A stretch of 64,000 nucleotides of DNA, taken from the NCBI GenBank assembly GCA_020226215.1, contig CM035233.1, positions 69,926,831 through 69,990,830 on the forward strand. Reading direction: 5' to 3'. A model generated the notes under the pieces. It searched no databases. It was not told where the DNA came from and was given only the letters and a program-made list of their open reading frames with translations. The position numbers were made by a program, and so were the translations under genes. Below, in pieces: positions 1 through 11,700 of the stretch; position 1 is the stretch's first letter; the number at the start of each line of letters is the position of its first letter. Source of the DNA: Sindora glabra (lineage: Eukaryota; Streptophyta; Magnoliopsida; Fabales; Fabaceae).

Positions 1-720
1 CAGCCCTTGGTTTCATTCCATCCCCAAGTCTTGGGCGATGCGTTCATATACGGAGAGGCTACGAGGTCCAACAGTTGATCCCTCCTTCAATGCCGAAACC
101 CGATCAGAATGACGTTGACCCTTGTCCAGAGTGATTCTAAGGTTAGTGCTCAGTTAGACAGAAAAGGGCAGTTTCATCCTCTTGTTTCGAGCTCCTTTGT
201 TACTTCATAGAATATGAGGTCATTTTTCACGAAGGGCTATGATTTTATCTTCCAGTATCAACGGTTCAGATTGGCTCATTTTTATGCTACTTATTGATAC
301 TCATGATTTTAGAATGAGTACCATAGAACTCTCCTATTTTTTATATTTTATGGCGAAATGTTTGCCTCGTTGAATGTGTATTTGCAAAAAGGCTGCAGCA
401 ATTATAGCAGCAAAAGGAAAGGACACGCGTACGATGTCATTGGTGATGATGGTGATTCACCTGAGACCACCATTTGTGCCGTTAACCCAGTGGGCTAATG
501 GCAAACGGCAGCAGCCATTCTCCGTCAATTACATTAACGCCTGTCACTGTGCAATATGCCGCCCGACCGTTTCTGTCTTTCTGACGTAGCAGGCTGCACT
601 ACAACGTATTAGCGACCGAGTTCAGGGGCTGACCCTTGGTGCTGGCCCACTTGTTGCCTAAATTAACCCCCACAACCAATTATGCGCTATTTTTGTCGAT
701 GTAAACAAAAATTATCAATT
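1..720. other. Possible 3' end of a gene cut by the window edge
   Basis: This block is clearly richer in G and C than the DNA after about 720, as expected for transcribed or promoter DNA. Reading from base 2 gives 36 open codons up to a TGA at 110-112. Reading from base 3 gives 43 open codons up to a TGA at 132-134. I recognise neither peptide, so I cannot choose a frame. The remainder, including a second GC-richer patch at about 390-660 with a TGGCCCAC-type motif near 642, could be 3' UTR, or the promoter of something outside the window. A small open frame at 374-589 has no recognisable domain and I do not call it a gene. Confidence 0.3.
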
Positions 721-2239
721 TAATCTTATCAGTTTCCCTACTGGTATTATTGTGGATGTAAGGAAAATTTTGTTCATAAATTAATGGAATTTATTTTTTT
801 AACTATCCACATCACTTTATGCAAATTTTCATTACAAATTTTTCTAACATTTTCATAAAAATACATTTTTAATATAATTTCGAATTATTTTTATATTATA
901 ATATAATAACTTATATTACAAATTTCTACATAAAGTTACACTGTCAATATCTTTGATACTCACAAATATAGAAATAAAATATAGAAATAACTAGCTTTTT
1001 AACCTATACAATGCACGAATTTAATTTAATTTAATTTAATTAATAATAATTTATAATATAAATTTAATTTTTTAAAATTTAAATTATAAAATATTTAAGT
1101 AATTAATTTAAAATTTATCATTATATTATATTATTTGAATAATTATAAAATTTACATAATTGTATTCCATTTAAATAATAAAAAATATTATATTTTTTAG
1201 GTTATTACTAATTAATAGAGTTATCATAATATTGTAATGTTACATTAATCGATTATCATTATCATACTTAGACAAATGCATACTTAATCAAATATTATAA
1301 TAAATGAAATTTAGAAAAATATGTTAAAAAATAACATTAATTTATATAAAATTTAATGTATAAATGTTAATCCTTACCTTTTATATAAATGCATATCATG
1401 ATAGATAATAAAAAATAAATATTATCTAATTTACTAAATATAAAAATGAACAAAAAAAAACATAATTAAATTGTTTAAAGTGTATGAAATGTATAAATTA
1501 AACAAAGTGTTGAATATATGATCTAGTCACCGATCTTTTTTTTAATAATCTTCTTCATTTTATTTATAAACATCTAAGGGCTAATTAAATTTATATTTGG
1601 TATAATATTAGAAATATCATCAAAGATCCCTTTTTGAAAGTCTTAGGAAATCCTTATTATCACAAATGATAGAGATAGTGGTTTATTAAAATATTTTTTG
1701 TGCTTATTCAAATATTTGTTAGAAAAATAATTTGTTCTTCCTAATAATAACAAAATAATTATTATAATTTATTTAATTTTATACACTCCTATTCTTTACA
1801 AAAATATTACTATCAATACAAATTATGTTCATAATTAATAATTTGATAATAATTAATTTTTAATTTTTTATGATATAAAAGCTTCTAAGTAGCTGCAAAA
1901 ATACTTATGAAAAGGCTAGTATTTAAAAATTAAAATCAAATTTATTCATTTAAAATTTATCAATATCTTCCTTATATTAATTTTAAATGTCATATTTCAA
2001 ATTAAATATAAAATAATTAAATTTTATTAAAATTTTATAACTCAAATAGAATATATATTAAGTTAAAAATTTTATATATATATACTTAAATATAAATGTA
2101 TGAATATAAAATAAATAATAAATAAAATTTTAATATCTTTATAACATTTTTCTGTTAATATATAAATAGTATCTTATATTATGAAAATAATAAATATTGT
2201 GTGAAGGCACAGGCCTAATTGTAATTCTAGACTGATTAA
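721..2239. other. AT-rich intergenic DNA, nothing recognisable
   Basis: Very AT-rich sequence with short A and T runs and TTTAA-type simple repeats (for example 1020-1045). I see no open frame, RNA gene or clear transposon ends. Confidence 0.6.
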
Positions 2240-2700
2240 TAGTATTTTAAAAAAAAAAAGAAGTTAAAATCCCATTGCCGGGTTTAATTATTATTCGGGT
2301 TGTGCAAAACTCCACTCCATCTCTGGAGCAAACCCATTTTGCTCCAAAATATGGTTCTCCTTCGTAGGAAAACAGAGGACCGACGATTTTGTTCCTTGAA
2401 TTGCCAGAATCTCACGATTTTTCTGATTCAAGTGATTCATTCAGCGATTCAAAGGATGCAATGATTCCTATTTCCTACAAAGATTCAAATCATTTTACAG
2501 CTGAATCGAAGCAAATCATTTTGTGTGAGTTTTAGAAAGAAGCAACGCCAGAAGAGAGAAGCAACGTCGAAATCCCGCGAGTGAGAGACATGGTACGTCG
2601 GAGAGAAAGAGAGTTGGAGCTTCGGTACTGTATTAGGCGTGTTAAAGCAACTCGCGCGAGAAATTCATGGGCCCAAAAAATTTGATAGCCCAAAACCACG
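2240..2700. other. GC-richer island in AT-rich spacer, unassigned
   Basis: The sequence contains many GATTCA/TGAATC words (about 2420-2520) and a more balanced base composition than either flank. No open frame of useful length is present. It could be a degraded transposon or the promoter of a lost gene. I cannot assign it. Confidence 0.3.
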
Positions 2701-4680
2701 ACTAATATATAATTAGTAGAGTATATTTTAATTTTTTAATAAAATCATAACATTTTTTTTTCCGAACTCGGGAAACACAGCCTACAGTTAATCTGTGATC
2801 AACCTTTTTAAGATAATATTCTTGAACTATTTGGTTTCCGAGTGAATGATTCAAAATAGAGATTTGCTTTCATGCTACCTTAATTTTAGGTATTATTCAT
2901 CCCAAATTTTTTTTAGACATATGTTTTCCACAATAATTTTGATAAGTTTTGCAAAATAGATTATAGCTTATAATCAAAAGTTTTTCAAATTTTTTTGAAG
3001 TTATATTTCTTCTTATTATTAAACGACAACATATACTCCAATTATATAAATTATATAAATATATATTTAGCATATGCTCATTAATTTAATATAAATAAAA
3101 AATAAGTATTTAAATAAATATGTTCTAAAACATAATTAATCAAATTTTAAATAATTGAATTCCTATTATGAATATATTGGTTGCATTAATATAATTTAGT
3201 TTTAAAATAAATATGAATTAATTTAATTCATATATCTATTTATATTAATAATCTTTTTTATGTTATTTTATATTTTTAATTGATTTTATTAAATATTTCT
3301 AATATAATTATTTAATTAATTAACTATTAGTCATCAACTTTTAACAATAAGCTAACTTAGATTATCAATTGTCAATTAATATAATAATTACTTGTATTAA
3401 ACAAAACTTATGTCTTGTGAAATTTAAGGTGCCACTTATAACATTTTTATGATAATTTTGCATGAGGCTATCAAATCCTATGATGATTAAAATTTAATTT
3501 TACTTTGAATTTGATGAGTGAAATTCATGAATTAAATAAGTCAAGTACAAATTAAATAATTTTACTAATATATTAATGAGTTGAATTTGAACTTATAAAT
3601 ATTCAATTCAATTATATTATAAGGTACCTCGAATATTATATATATATGTATATATTTACAAATCCTTTTATAACATGAATGTTAAGTAAATAAATTAGTA
3701 ATTATAATAATTGTAATGTAATATTCGCATTTAAAATTAAAAAAATGCTACAAATTCTAAAATATAATTGTAAAATAAGATGCTGAAAAGCAAAATAAAA
3801 TTAGGTGTCACTAGATTTCAAGTAAGACTTGACAAAACTTTTAATCTCACACTTGTAGTTCTCTTGAAACCTGAGTTTCAGAACATTCATTTGGGAGATA
3901 AGCATTGCTTTAAATTTAAATTATAATTATATTATAATTAAAATAAAAAGTAAATAGAATTAATGATAGACATTATTAATGTTATTCTCATCTTGAAATC
4001 AATTATGTGATTGTGTGTTTGCAAAAGTTATAAATAAATGTAATTTAAAAATATAATTTAAGATGAAGTAAAAAGGTATGAAAATTTTCTAAACAAAAGT
4101 CCTTATTGAATATTTATAAATGGTGCGTGCAAATATTTTCATTATAAGATGAAAGTGATAATGTAAATTTTTGAAGTTATAGAAATCATGAAATAGTGAT
4201 TGATTCATGCATATTAATTGATTAAATGTCAATAAATTTTTATATGATTTTAAATACATACATTTTTTTTTAAATTATAAGTTGAATTAGACATGTATTT
4301 AGTTTATATGTTTTTGAATTTAAATTAATAGGAATAATTTAATTTTTGAAATATTAATTAGAATTTATTGAATTGAACCGAATCGAACTAATCATATATT
4401 CAAATTGAGTTAAGTAAAAAAAAATCAAATCGAATTCAAACTAAATTATGAGTTGAACAAAATTAAATAAAATCAAACCTAAGTTGGAGTAGCCTAACTT
4501 GTCAACTCTATATATCTTCAGATATAATGTAAGTTGTGTGATGACTGTCTTGAATGTTATTATTTTTATAAATGGTGATATAATTCTGCAATTTCATGAA
4601 ATATAAAAAATATTATATATAAATTTATTTTTTTTGCATGATTTATAACATAATTATGAGAAATTAGGCTCAGAATTTAA
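2701..4680. repeat. AT-rich intergenic DNA with a dispersed repeat
   Basis: No gene is visible. The part at about 3180-3415 resembles two stretches near the right end of the window (about 61110-61330 and 61480-61740). All share a core of the type AAATATGAATTAATTTAATTC followed by a run of TTAATTA words, so this is probably a dispersed AT-rich repeat family, perhaps a MITE. The similarity was judged by eye. Confidence 0.35.
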
Positions 4681-4789
4681 ACATTCCCTTCGAAACACTC
4701 CGAAAATGTAACAAGACATTGCGCTATCAAACTCACATATCAGATTTATTTTATTATTTTTTATCCGGAATCCAGAATAACTTTAACAT

Positions 4790-5747
4790 GGAGTGATCTT
4801 TTCCGGTCTCCGCCCCACTAACTGGGCTTGGGCTCTAAATATCGAGGGCATTACTTTTGCAAACATTCACGGCATCTTCTCCTCCAACAATTTGAAGCTA
4901 GGGAAGCTCCAACCATGAGGCCCTCTTGTGTAACTGGGCCATACGTGTTTGATCTGTGGGTTTGTTGGACGACTTGTCTGACTGAACTTAAAGCCATCAT
5001 GTTGGGCCCAAACGAAGGAAACCAAAGCCTACAAAATGTGAAAAATATGTTCAAACCAACATTATCAGAAAAAGAAAAAAAGGTCAGGAATTAAAAAAAT
5101 CATAGAATTTGGAAATGTATCCAAATTTGGAGAGAATTAAGCAAAACATGTAAAATCACGCGCTTACACATATATAATATTGAATTTCATCCCTTTTTAC
5201 ATATTCTTACAAATAATTTTGTTTTTAAATTATTGTACAAAGGATAAAATTATTTCTATAAATTATTATTTAAGAATAAAATTATAATTTTATATAATTT
5301 AAAAATTATTTTGTAATTTTAGAACTAAAATGATCAATTTCATATAATAATAATATTATAATAAGATTATGAAAATACTGAAAATTTAATTTTTCACATA
5401 AATAAATTGTCATGCATACTCATTTATCTTTCCATACCAAAATAAATAAGAAAAACAATGCTTATTTTAAAAAATTAAGTTCCAAACAACCATATATATT
5501 GCTAAAAAAATGTGTTTTAACTTGCGAATCTCAACTCACCCGGCCCTAGGACAGTCCTAGATGAGATGTACAGGGTTTAATTTCGGCCGTAGTTAACTTG
5601 AAAGCAAGTGCCCTCCAATAATCCGATATATCTACTTTCGAAAGCAGAAGCGGATAAGAGGGCGAGCAAAGCACGATATAAACCTGCTACTGACTGAATT
5701 TTCGAACTTCCCTCTTCTCCTTTCCTGCTCCTCTCGGCTTCGCGAAT
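4790..5747 (+). promoter_or_regulatory. Putative upstream region of the DEG2-like gene
   Basis: About 950 bases upstream of the DEG2 start codon. TGGGCT/TGGGCC (site II-like) motifs occur near 4820, 4936 and 5005; such motifs are common in promoters of plant housekeeping and organelle-protein genes. The last 200 bases before the ATG are GC-richer and probably include the 5' UTR. No TATA box can be assigned with confidence. Open frames here (for example 4828-5094) have no recognisable domain. Confidence 0.3.
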
Positions 5748-8700
5748 ATGGCTGTAGCTGTTATATGCGGCTCCAGTTGCGTATTCTCTGTGTTGTCTTC
5801 CACCGTTAAACTCCGCAACTCCATTTCTTCCCAATCTTCTCTCCTTGTCACCTCTCATAGACCCGTCGCTTCCGTCACTTCCAGAGCCGTTAATCGCAAG
5901 TCCAGAGCTTCAAATCCGCACAGAACCTCTTCTTTACCTCAATCAAACCGAGAAGTAAGTTCTTAGTCTTTCTTTTATTTCTCGTTGTCTTAACAATATT
6001 GCTTATCTTGTTTCTATTCCCTGAATTTCACGCTCTACCTCCCCCATTTTGGTTTTGTCTTGATTAATACTAACAAAGTAGGAATGTAATTAGCGTGTGT
6101 GTAAATATAAAACAAATAATTTGTATTACAAGTTTGGACAAATTGGAGTTTAACCATTATAAGCTTGTCATTCCCGAAGGAAGCATCTGCTCGTAAGAAG
6201 TATACTGGGAGATTAAAACATGAAAAGCTTTCTGTATATGCTGATGGAGGTAGTGGTAGAGGGAATGTAGTGGGACCCCAACCGACTGCTTATAAACCAT
6301 TTGGCATGCCAAGAAAAAATAAGGAGTTTCCAGTTGAATCAAAGGGGCAGCAGGTACAATTTTTTTCTCCTATTGAATTTTGAATATAACGATTGATTAT
6401 CTATGCTTTAACAACTTGACATGTCCTGATCAGCTTAAAACTTGGCCATCCTTTTTTTTAAATTGGTAACAGTAAGCCATGTATGCTTGCTTGCTTTGAA
6501 AAATTTTAGACTGGATAAGGCAGCCCAAGAACATAAAGGACTCACGTGGAAGCTTGAGATATGCCGATGCCTAGAAACTCGGAACGGAAAGAATTTGCTA
6601 CTTATGGGAAAACAGCATTCTTAGAATGCTATAGTTGTGTTTGAGAAATACGTATAAAGAAACTTGACAATAAAAGATATTATAATATTTCCATGTACAG
6701 TTCTTTATAGGGCACATGAGTGTATGACACATTGTTCAATATGCCTAATTATGTATGGAACCAAAAGCATAATTATGTAATACGTTGCATACCTGATTAT
6801 CTATGCCTAAAAGATAATTGATTTAAATCCTTAGATAGCTGTTGATGGGCACAGTAACAAAATTCAAGCAGTTGATGCTTGTTTCAATTTACATATGTGA
6901 GATGTTGATCAATATGTTTGTTTTACTGTGGAATTGAGATTTTTCCCCCCAGGTTGAACCAAGTAATATACAAGATGAAGCTTTTCTAAATGCTGTTGTG
7001 AAGGTAAAGGTTTCTTATTGCAGTGTGACTTCCCCTTGTGCAAATTGTATAATTTAGCTTTATTACTTTGATGCACAATTATTGTGTCATATTTTTATAT
7101 TACCCATATATGTACTTTCTTTTTGTTAAGGTTTATTGTCTTCATAACATTTTTAGGTTTATTGTACTCACACTGCACCAGATTATTCACTTCCTTGGCA
7201 AAGGCAAAGACAATATACTAGTACTGGAAGGCAAGATTTAGAAACAAGTACAAGTAGAATATGAATAAATGTTCTCTCTCTTTCTCTCTCTCTCTTTTTA
7301 ATTATCTTAGTCTTATCATCTACCTTTTTTTTTTTTTGTGTAGTGCATTTATGATTGGAGGAAGAAAACTTTTGACAAATGCACATTGTGTGGAACATGA
7401 TACACAGGTAATTTTCTGAGTTGGTCTATCTTCTGCAAGAACTTGTAATATGACTTTCATTACCAGTCTTCCTGACATGTGTTAATTATCGGTTGCAAAA
7501 TTACTTTATTATAAATGAAGTAGCCAGCCAAAAGTGGAAGCCTACTAGACTCCCATTTCGGATTGAAAGAAGAAATTATAAAAGATGTAGTTTATGTAAC
7601 TTGTTATTATTTGTTTATTGACAATGCCGTCTCGCTGCTGTGAGTTTGCTGCATCAATGAAGTTTACAGTCAAGCAACAGGCCCATCAACAACCATTCCA
7701 TTCACTAAAATCTTAGGATGAGTTTTCTTTAATGTTTATTCTTTTTATTCCGTTTCTTTTTGAGGTATGACACATAAAGCAAGATAAGAAAACTCAATTG
7801 TTATCATTTTTCTTCTCCTGATGATTGCATAGGTCAAAGTTAAGCGAAGAGGTGATGATACAAAATATGTGGCCAAGGTATTGATCATATGGAAGAGTTA
7901 TCTGGTTTTTACTTCTCTCTCACACCTGTCAATCTTTGAGTCTCAAGAATAATTTGCTTAACATTTATGGAAGCAGTTTCATTCCATGGAAATAGCATTA
8001 TGCTACTTATCCTTGATGGCATGTCAAAAAGTATGGACCACAAAAATGATGAATGAACTGTGGAAAGCAAGTTTTCCTTGCATAGGTAAAAGCAGGACAC
8101 AGAGGGTGGAGAGATGAACAATGGTTTGATTCATGTCAACGTATATCTCAACACTAAGTTAGTGTTAGGTCATGTGCCCCTGTAATGGGAAAATATGTAT
8201 TATTTATTTATCATCTGATTATATCTTTCCCAATTTATTGTGTCTAATTGACAGGGGAAGGTGCTTGAGATTTTGATATTTAGCAACTGTTGTATAGTTA
8301 CTTTGCTCAATGTGATGGAATGTACAGGTATTAGCCAGAGGTGTTGATTGTGATGTAGCTTTGCTTTCAGTAGAAAGTGAAGAATTTTGGAGAGGAGCCG
8401 AACCACTCAACTTTGGTCGTTTGCCACATCTTCAGGTTTAAAATAACTCGTCTTTCATTTGTGAATGCCATTGTCCTTTTATTTTTTCAATTGAAAAAAA
8501 AAATAGGTATTGTTGCTTGCATTTTACTTTTGTTCTTTCTAATGTGAGTGTTATAAGAGATTGGTTTTTGAAGCCATGCTCTACAATGAGACGCACACAT
8601 CAATTTATAATAAAGTATGTATAAGAAAAAGGTTACAATAGACCTAAGACTCATTTTAACCCACAAGCCTATAACTTAAACTAATTACCTATTAATACTC

Positions 8701-11700
8701 TCTATCAAGTTGAAGCATAGATGTTTGACATGCTCAACTTGTTGAGTTTTAATAAATAAATCAGCCAATTATTTCCTAATTTTAATGTGTTTAAAACCAA
8801 TAATCCCTTTCCTTTCTTGAAGTTTTTGTCTAATAAAGTGACAATGAATTTTTACATGTTTTGTTCGTTCATGAAAAATTGGATTTGTAGCAATATAAGT
8901 AATAGTCCGATTATTATACCACAACTATATAGTTCCAGAAAACTCAATTTCAAGTTAATAAAGAAGGTAGGAAATTCACATAAGTTCAAATGTAGTATGA
9001 GTTATGGCTTTGTACTTGAACTTTGGACTTGAACCAAAGTTTCAAGGTCTTTGGTCTGAAGAAAAAGTTTCAATATTGAAATGCCCAATTTATCATTACC
9101 AATTATTATAATATCATCCACATAGCTAGCCAAAAAAAAAATGCAATCAGAATTTGACTGTTTATAAAATAATGAATAGTTATGGTCACTTTTGTTCATC
9201 ACAAACTCATATCACCACCACATTAAATCCCCCAAGCCAAGTTCGAGGAGACTGTGTTAGGCTATACAAAGATTTTTTTAGTTGATATACCTTTTTATAT
9301 TCCCTTAAACAAATAAATTAGGTGATTGCTTTATATACACTCCTTCAAGTAAATCATCATGTAGGAAGATATTTTTAACATCAAGCTTGTATAAAGATTA
9401 GCCATAAAAGGCGGCAAGAGAGATAAACAACTAAACAAAAGTAAGTTTTGCAAATGGAGAGAAAATTTTTAAATAATCCACATTATAGATTTACACATAC
9501 CTTTTGGCCACTAAATGAGCCTTCAATTAAGCAATAGTTTCATCTGGATTAACTTTTATAGTGAACATCCACTTGCACCCAATAGAATGTTTACTGCTCG
9601 GTAGAGATACAATATCCCATGTCTAATTTGCTTTACGACTCATCATTTTTTCCTTCATAGTAGTATGTTGCCCAAATTGAGAGAGTGCCTTTCTAAAAGA
9701 CTTAAGAACAATGATAGAATTTAACAAGGCAATAAATGATTGTAAGAAGACAAATAGTGAAGAATAGGACACATAAGTAGAGATAAGATAAGGGTGACAA
9801 GTAGCGAGGAATAAGATCCATACACAGAGATAAGATAAAGATGATTAGTGTTATTTTTTTGAGTACAACCACTAATACCAATTGTTGGGGAAAACATCCC
9901 TTCAAAATATACAAGCATTAGATAATTAAACTAACTAAAGTAGTGCTTCAACACACAAGCAATTTCAAGTGGGAAAATCCCAATTTTTAAGGAAAAAAAC
10001 TACGGATGAAAAAAGATTCAGTGTATCAATAATGATTGCAAGATAATGTGTATAAAGGTTCTTAACCATAATCCCACAACTTCCTAAACACGTTCCTCAC
10101 ATCTCTCTCATGCCTCAAATTCTTTGACAATATAAATATTTATAACTTAGATATTTGTTTGACAAAGCATCTCAATCCTACTATAATAAAAAAATTTAAC
10201 TTGAATAGTAAGACAACTTGCAATAGGAAACAATCACAATTAATAATAATTTGTATTTGGGTCAAATTCAATAATCTCTACCTTGACATAAATTTCATTA
10301 TCTCATCAATCTTCATGCTCCACCTCTTGCCAAAATGAGATTGATCATGAGGTGTCAACTTTGAAAGTCCTACATCATTGCAATTTTATTTTCAAACTGC
10401 AACAACCACCTTCCTGTCATGTAGCTCCACTTCAATCAAGTGTCATAAATTTTACTAGAGCTTGACCACGACTTCCTCATTTGCACGAGTCTCTTATATT
10501 TGTAGGGAATATCAAATCTTATGAATACTTTCATGAAGTAGCATAAACTCTTCACATCTTCATTTCCATCATCAACCACAACCTTCATCATCATAATCAA
10601 TAGCTCCATACGATCGAATTATCTTTATCCCTATCACCATCAATAACACCATCACCATCATCATGCAATGTCAACCAAGCTCTGCTATCTCGATTTATTA
10701 CTCTTGCGGAATCAAATTTGCTTTGGTACCATGTTAAAAGATGTTGGTTTTTGAAGCGATGCTCTATAATGAGGCAGACACATCTATTTATAATAGAGTA
10801 TGTACAAGAATAAGGTCACAACAAACCTAAGACTCATCTTGGCCCATAAGTACATAACTCAAATTAGTTACCTGTCAACAGTGAGCTTCCCTGATTACAA
10901 TTTGGCAAATCTTATAACAATTTCCTGTCAATACTGTTAACAAGTTTGGTTTTAACTGAAATTGCTCCATTCTGCTTTCCAACTTGTAGGACGCTGTAAC
11001 TGTTGTAGGATATCCTCTTGGAGGAGACACAATTTCAGTGACAAAAGGAGTTGTATCTCGTATAGAGGTTTGATGTATCCCTCCAAATTGAATGTAACAA
11101 TTCATCTACAGTCACACACACACACACGCACGCGCGCTCTTTTATATGTTGTAGGGCTAACTTGTTATTATAAAATGTAATCAGGTCACTTCATATGCTC
11201 ATGGATCATCTGATTTGTTGGGAATTCAAATTGATGCGGCAATAAATCCTGGTAACTACTATTAAAATGGTTTTAGTTTGACTTGCGTCTCTTGTAAAAA
11301 GTTGTCTTGTTTTCCTGTCCTAAAAAACATAAATGCTACCCAATCTCCCTATTACTTCTATATTACATATCCATGTGATTGCCATTGCTTGTAACTTCTT
11401 AATTTTAGGTAATAGTGGTGGTCCAGCTTTCAATGACCAGGGGGAGTGCATTGGAGTGGCATTTCAGGTAGGATTTTAATTTCTGTCAGTTGATATATGG
11501 TTACTTGGCCTATAAACTTTTCTCTTGAAGCCCTGCTCTGTAATATAGAATTATTTTTGCACTTTGCTGTCCAGGACAGATTTTCAAAATCCTGTGAGAG
11601 AGAAAAGCTTAGCATTGTATAAGTTGAGAACTATATAAGATTGTATTACATGCTACCTGATCAGGAACAGCATTTTGTTGTCTGTTCTTTATTTTCCCCA

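Larger units (their letters stand above)
8544..10885 (-). mobile_element. Truncated Ty1/copia LTR retrotransposon in DEG2 intron 7
   Basis: Two 149-base direct repeats (8549-8697 and 10732-10880), about 80% identical by eye, start with TG and enclose 2.03 kb. The 5-base target duplication GTGAG lies at 8544-8548 and 10881-10885. The element reads on the minus strand, antisense to DEG2. Just inside the right (5') LTR the minus strand reads TGGTACCAAAGC, a degenerate version of the copia primer-binding site for initiator tRNA-Met. Just inside the left (3') LTR is a short purine tract, GATAGAGAG. Reverse-transcriptase remains are visible: IGCKWMFTIKV with NPDETIA at about 9530-9600, and YVDDIIIIG at about 9100-9130. 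The full-length element would be about twice as long, so most of gag, protease and integrase is gone. It is surely inactive. Confidence 0.9.

Noticed and set aside
5577..5858. Minus-strand open frame of 93 codons over the DEG2 start
   Set aside because: It is antisense to the 5' UTR and transit-peptide exon; it has no domain, and the plus-strand reading is well supported.
7231..7232. GC at a splice donor read as a sequencing error
   Set aside because: A second GC donor with a perfect GCAAGT context occurs in the same gene, so a genuine GC-AG class is more likely.
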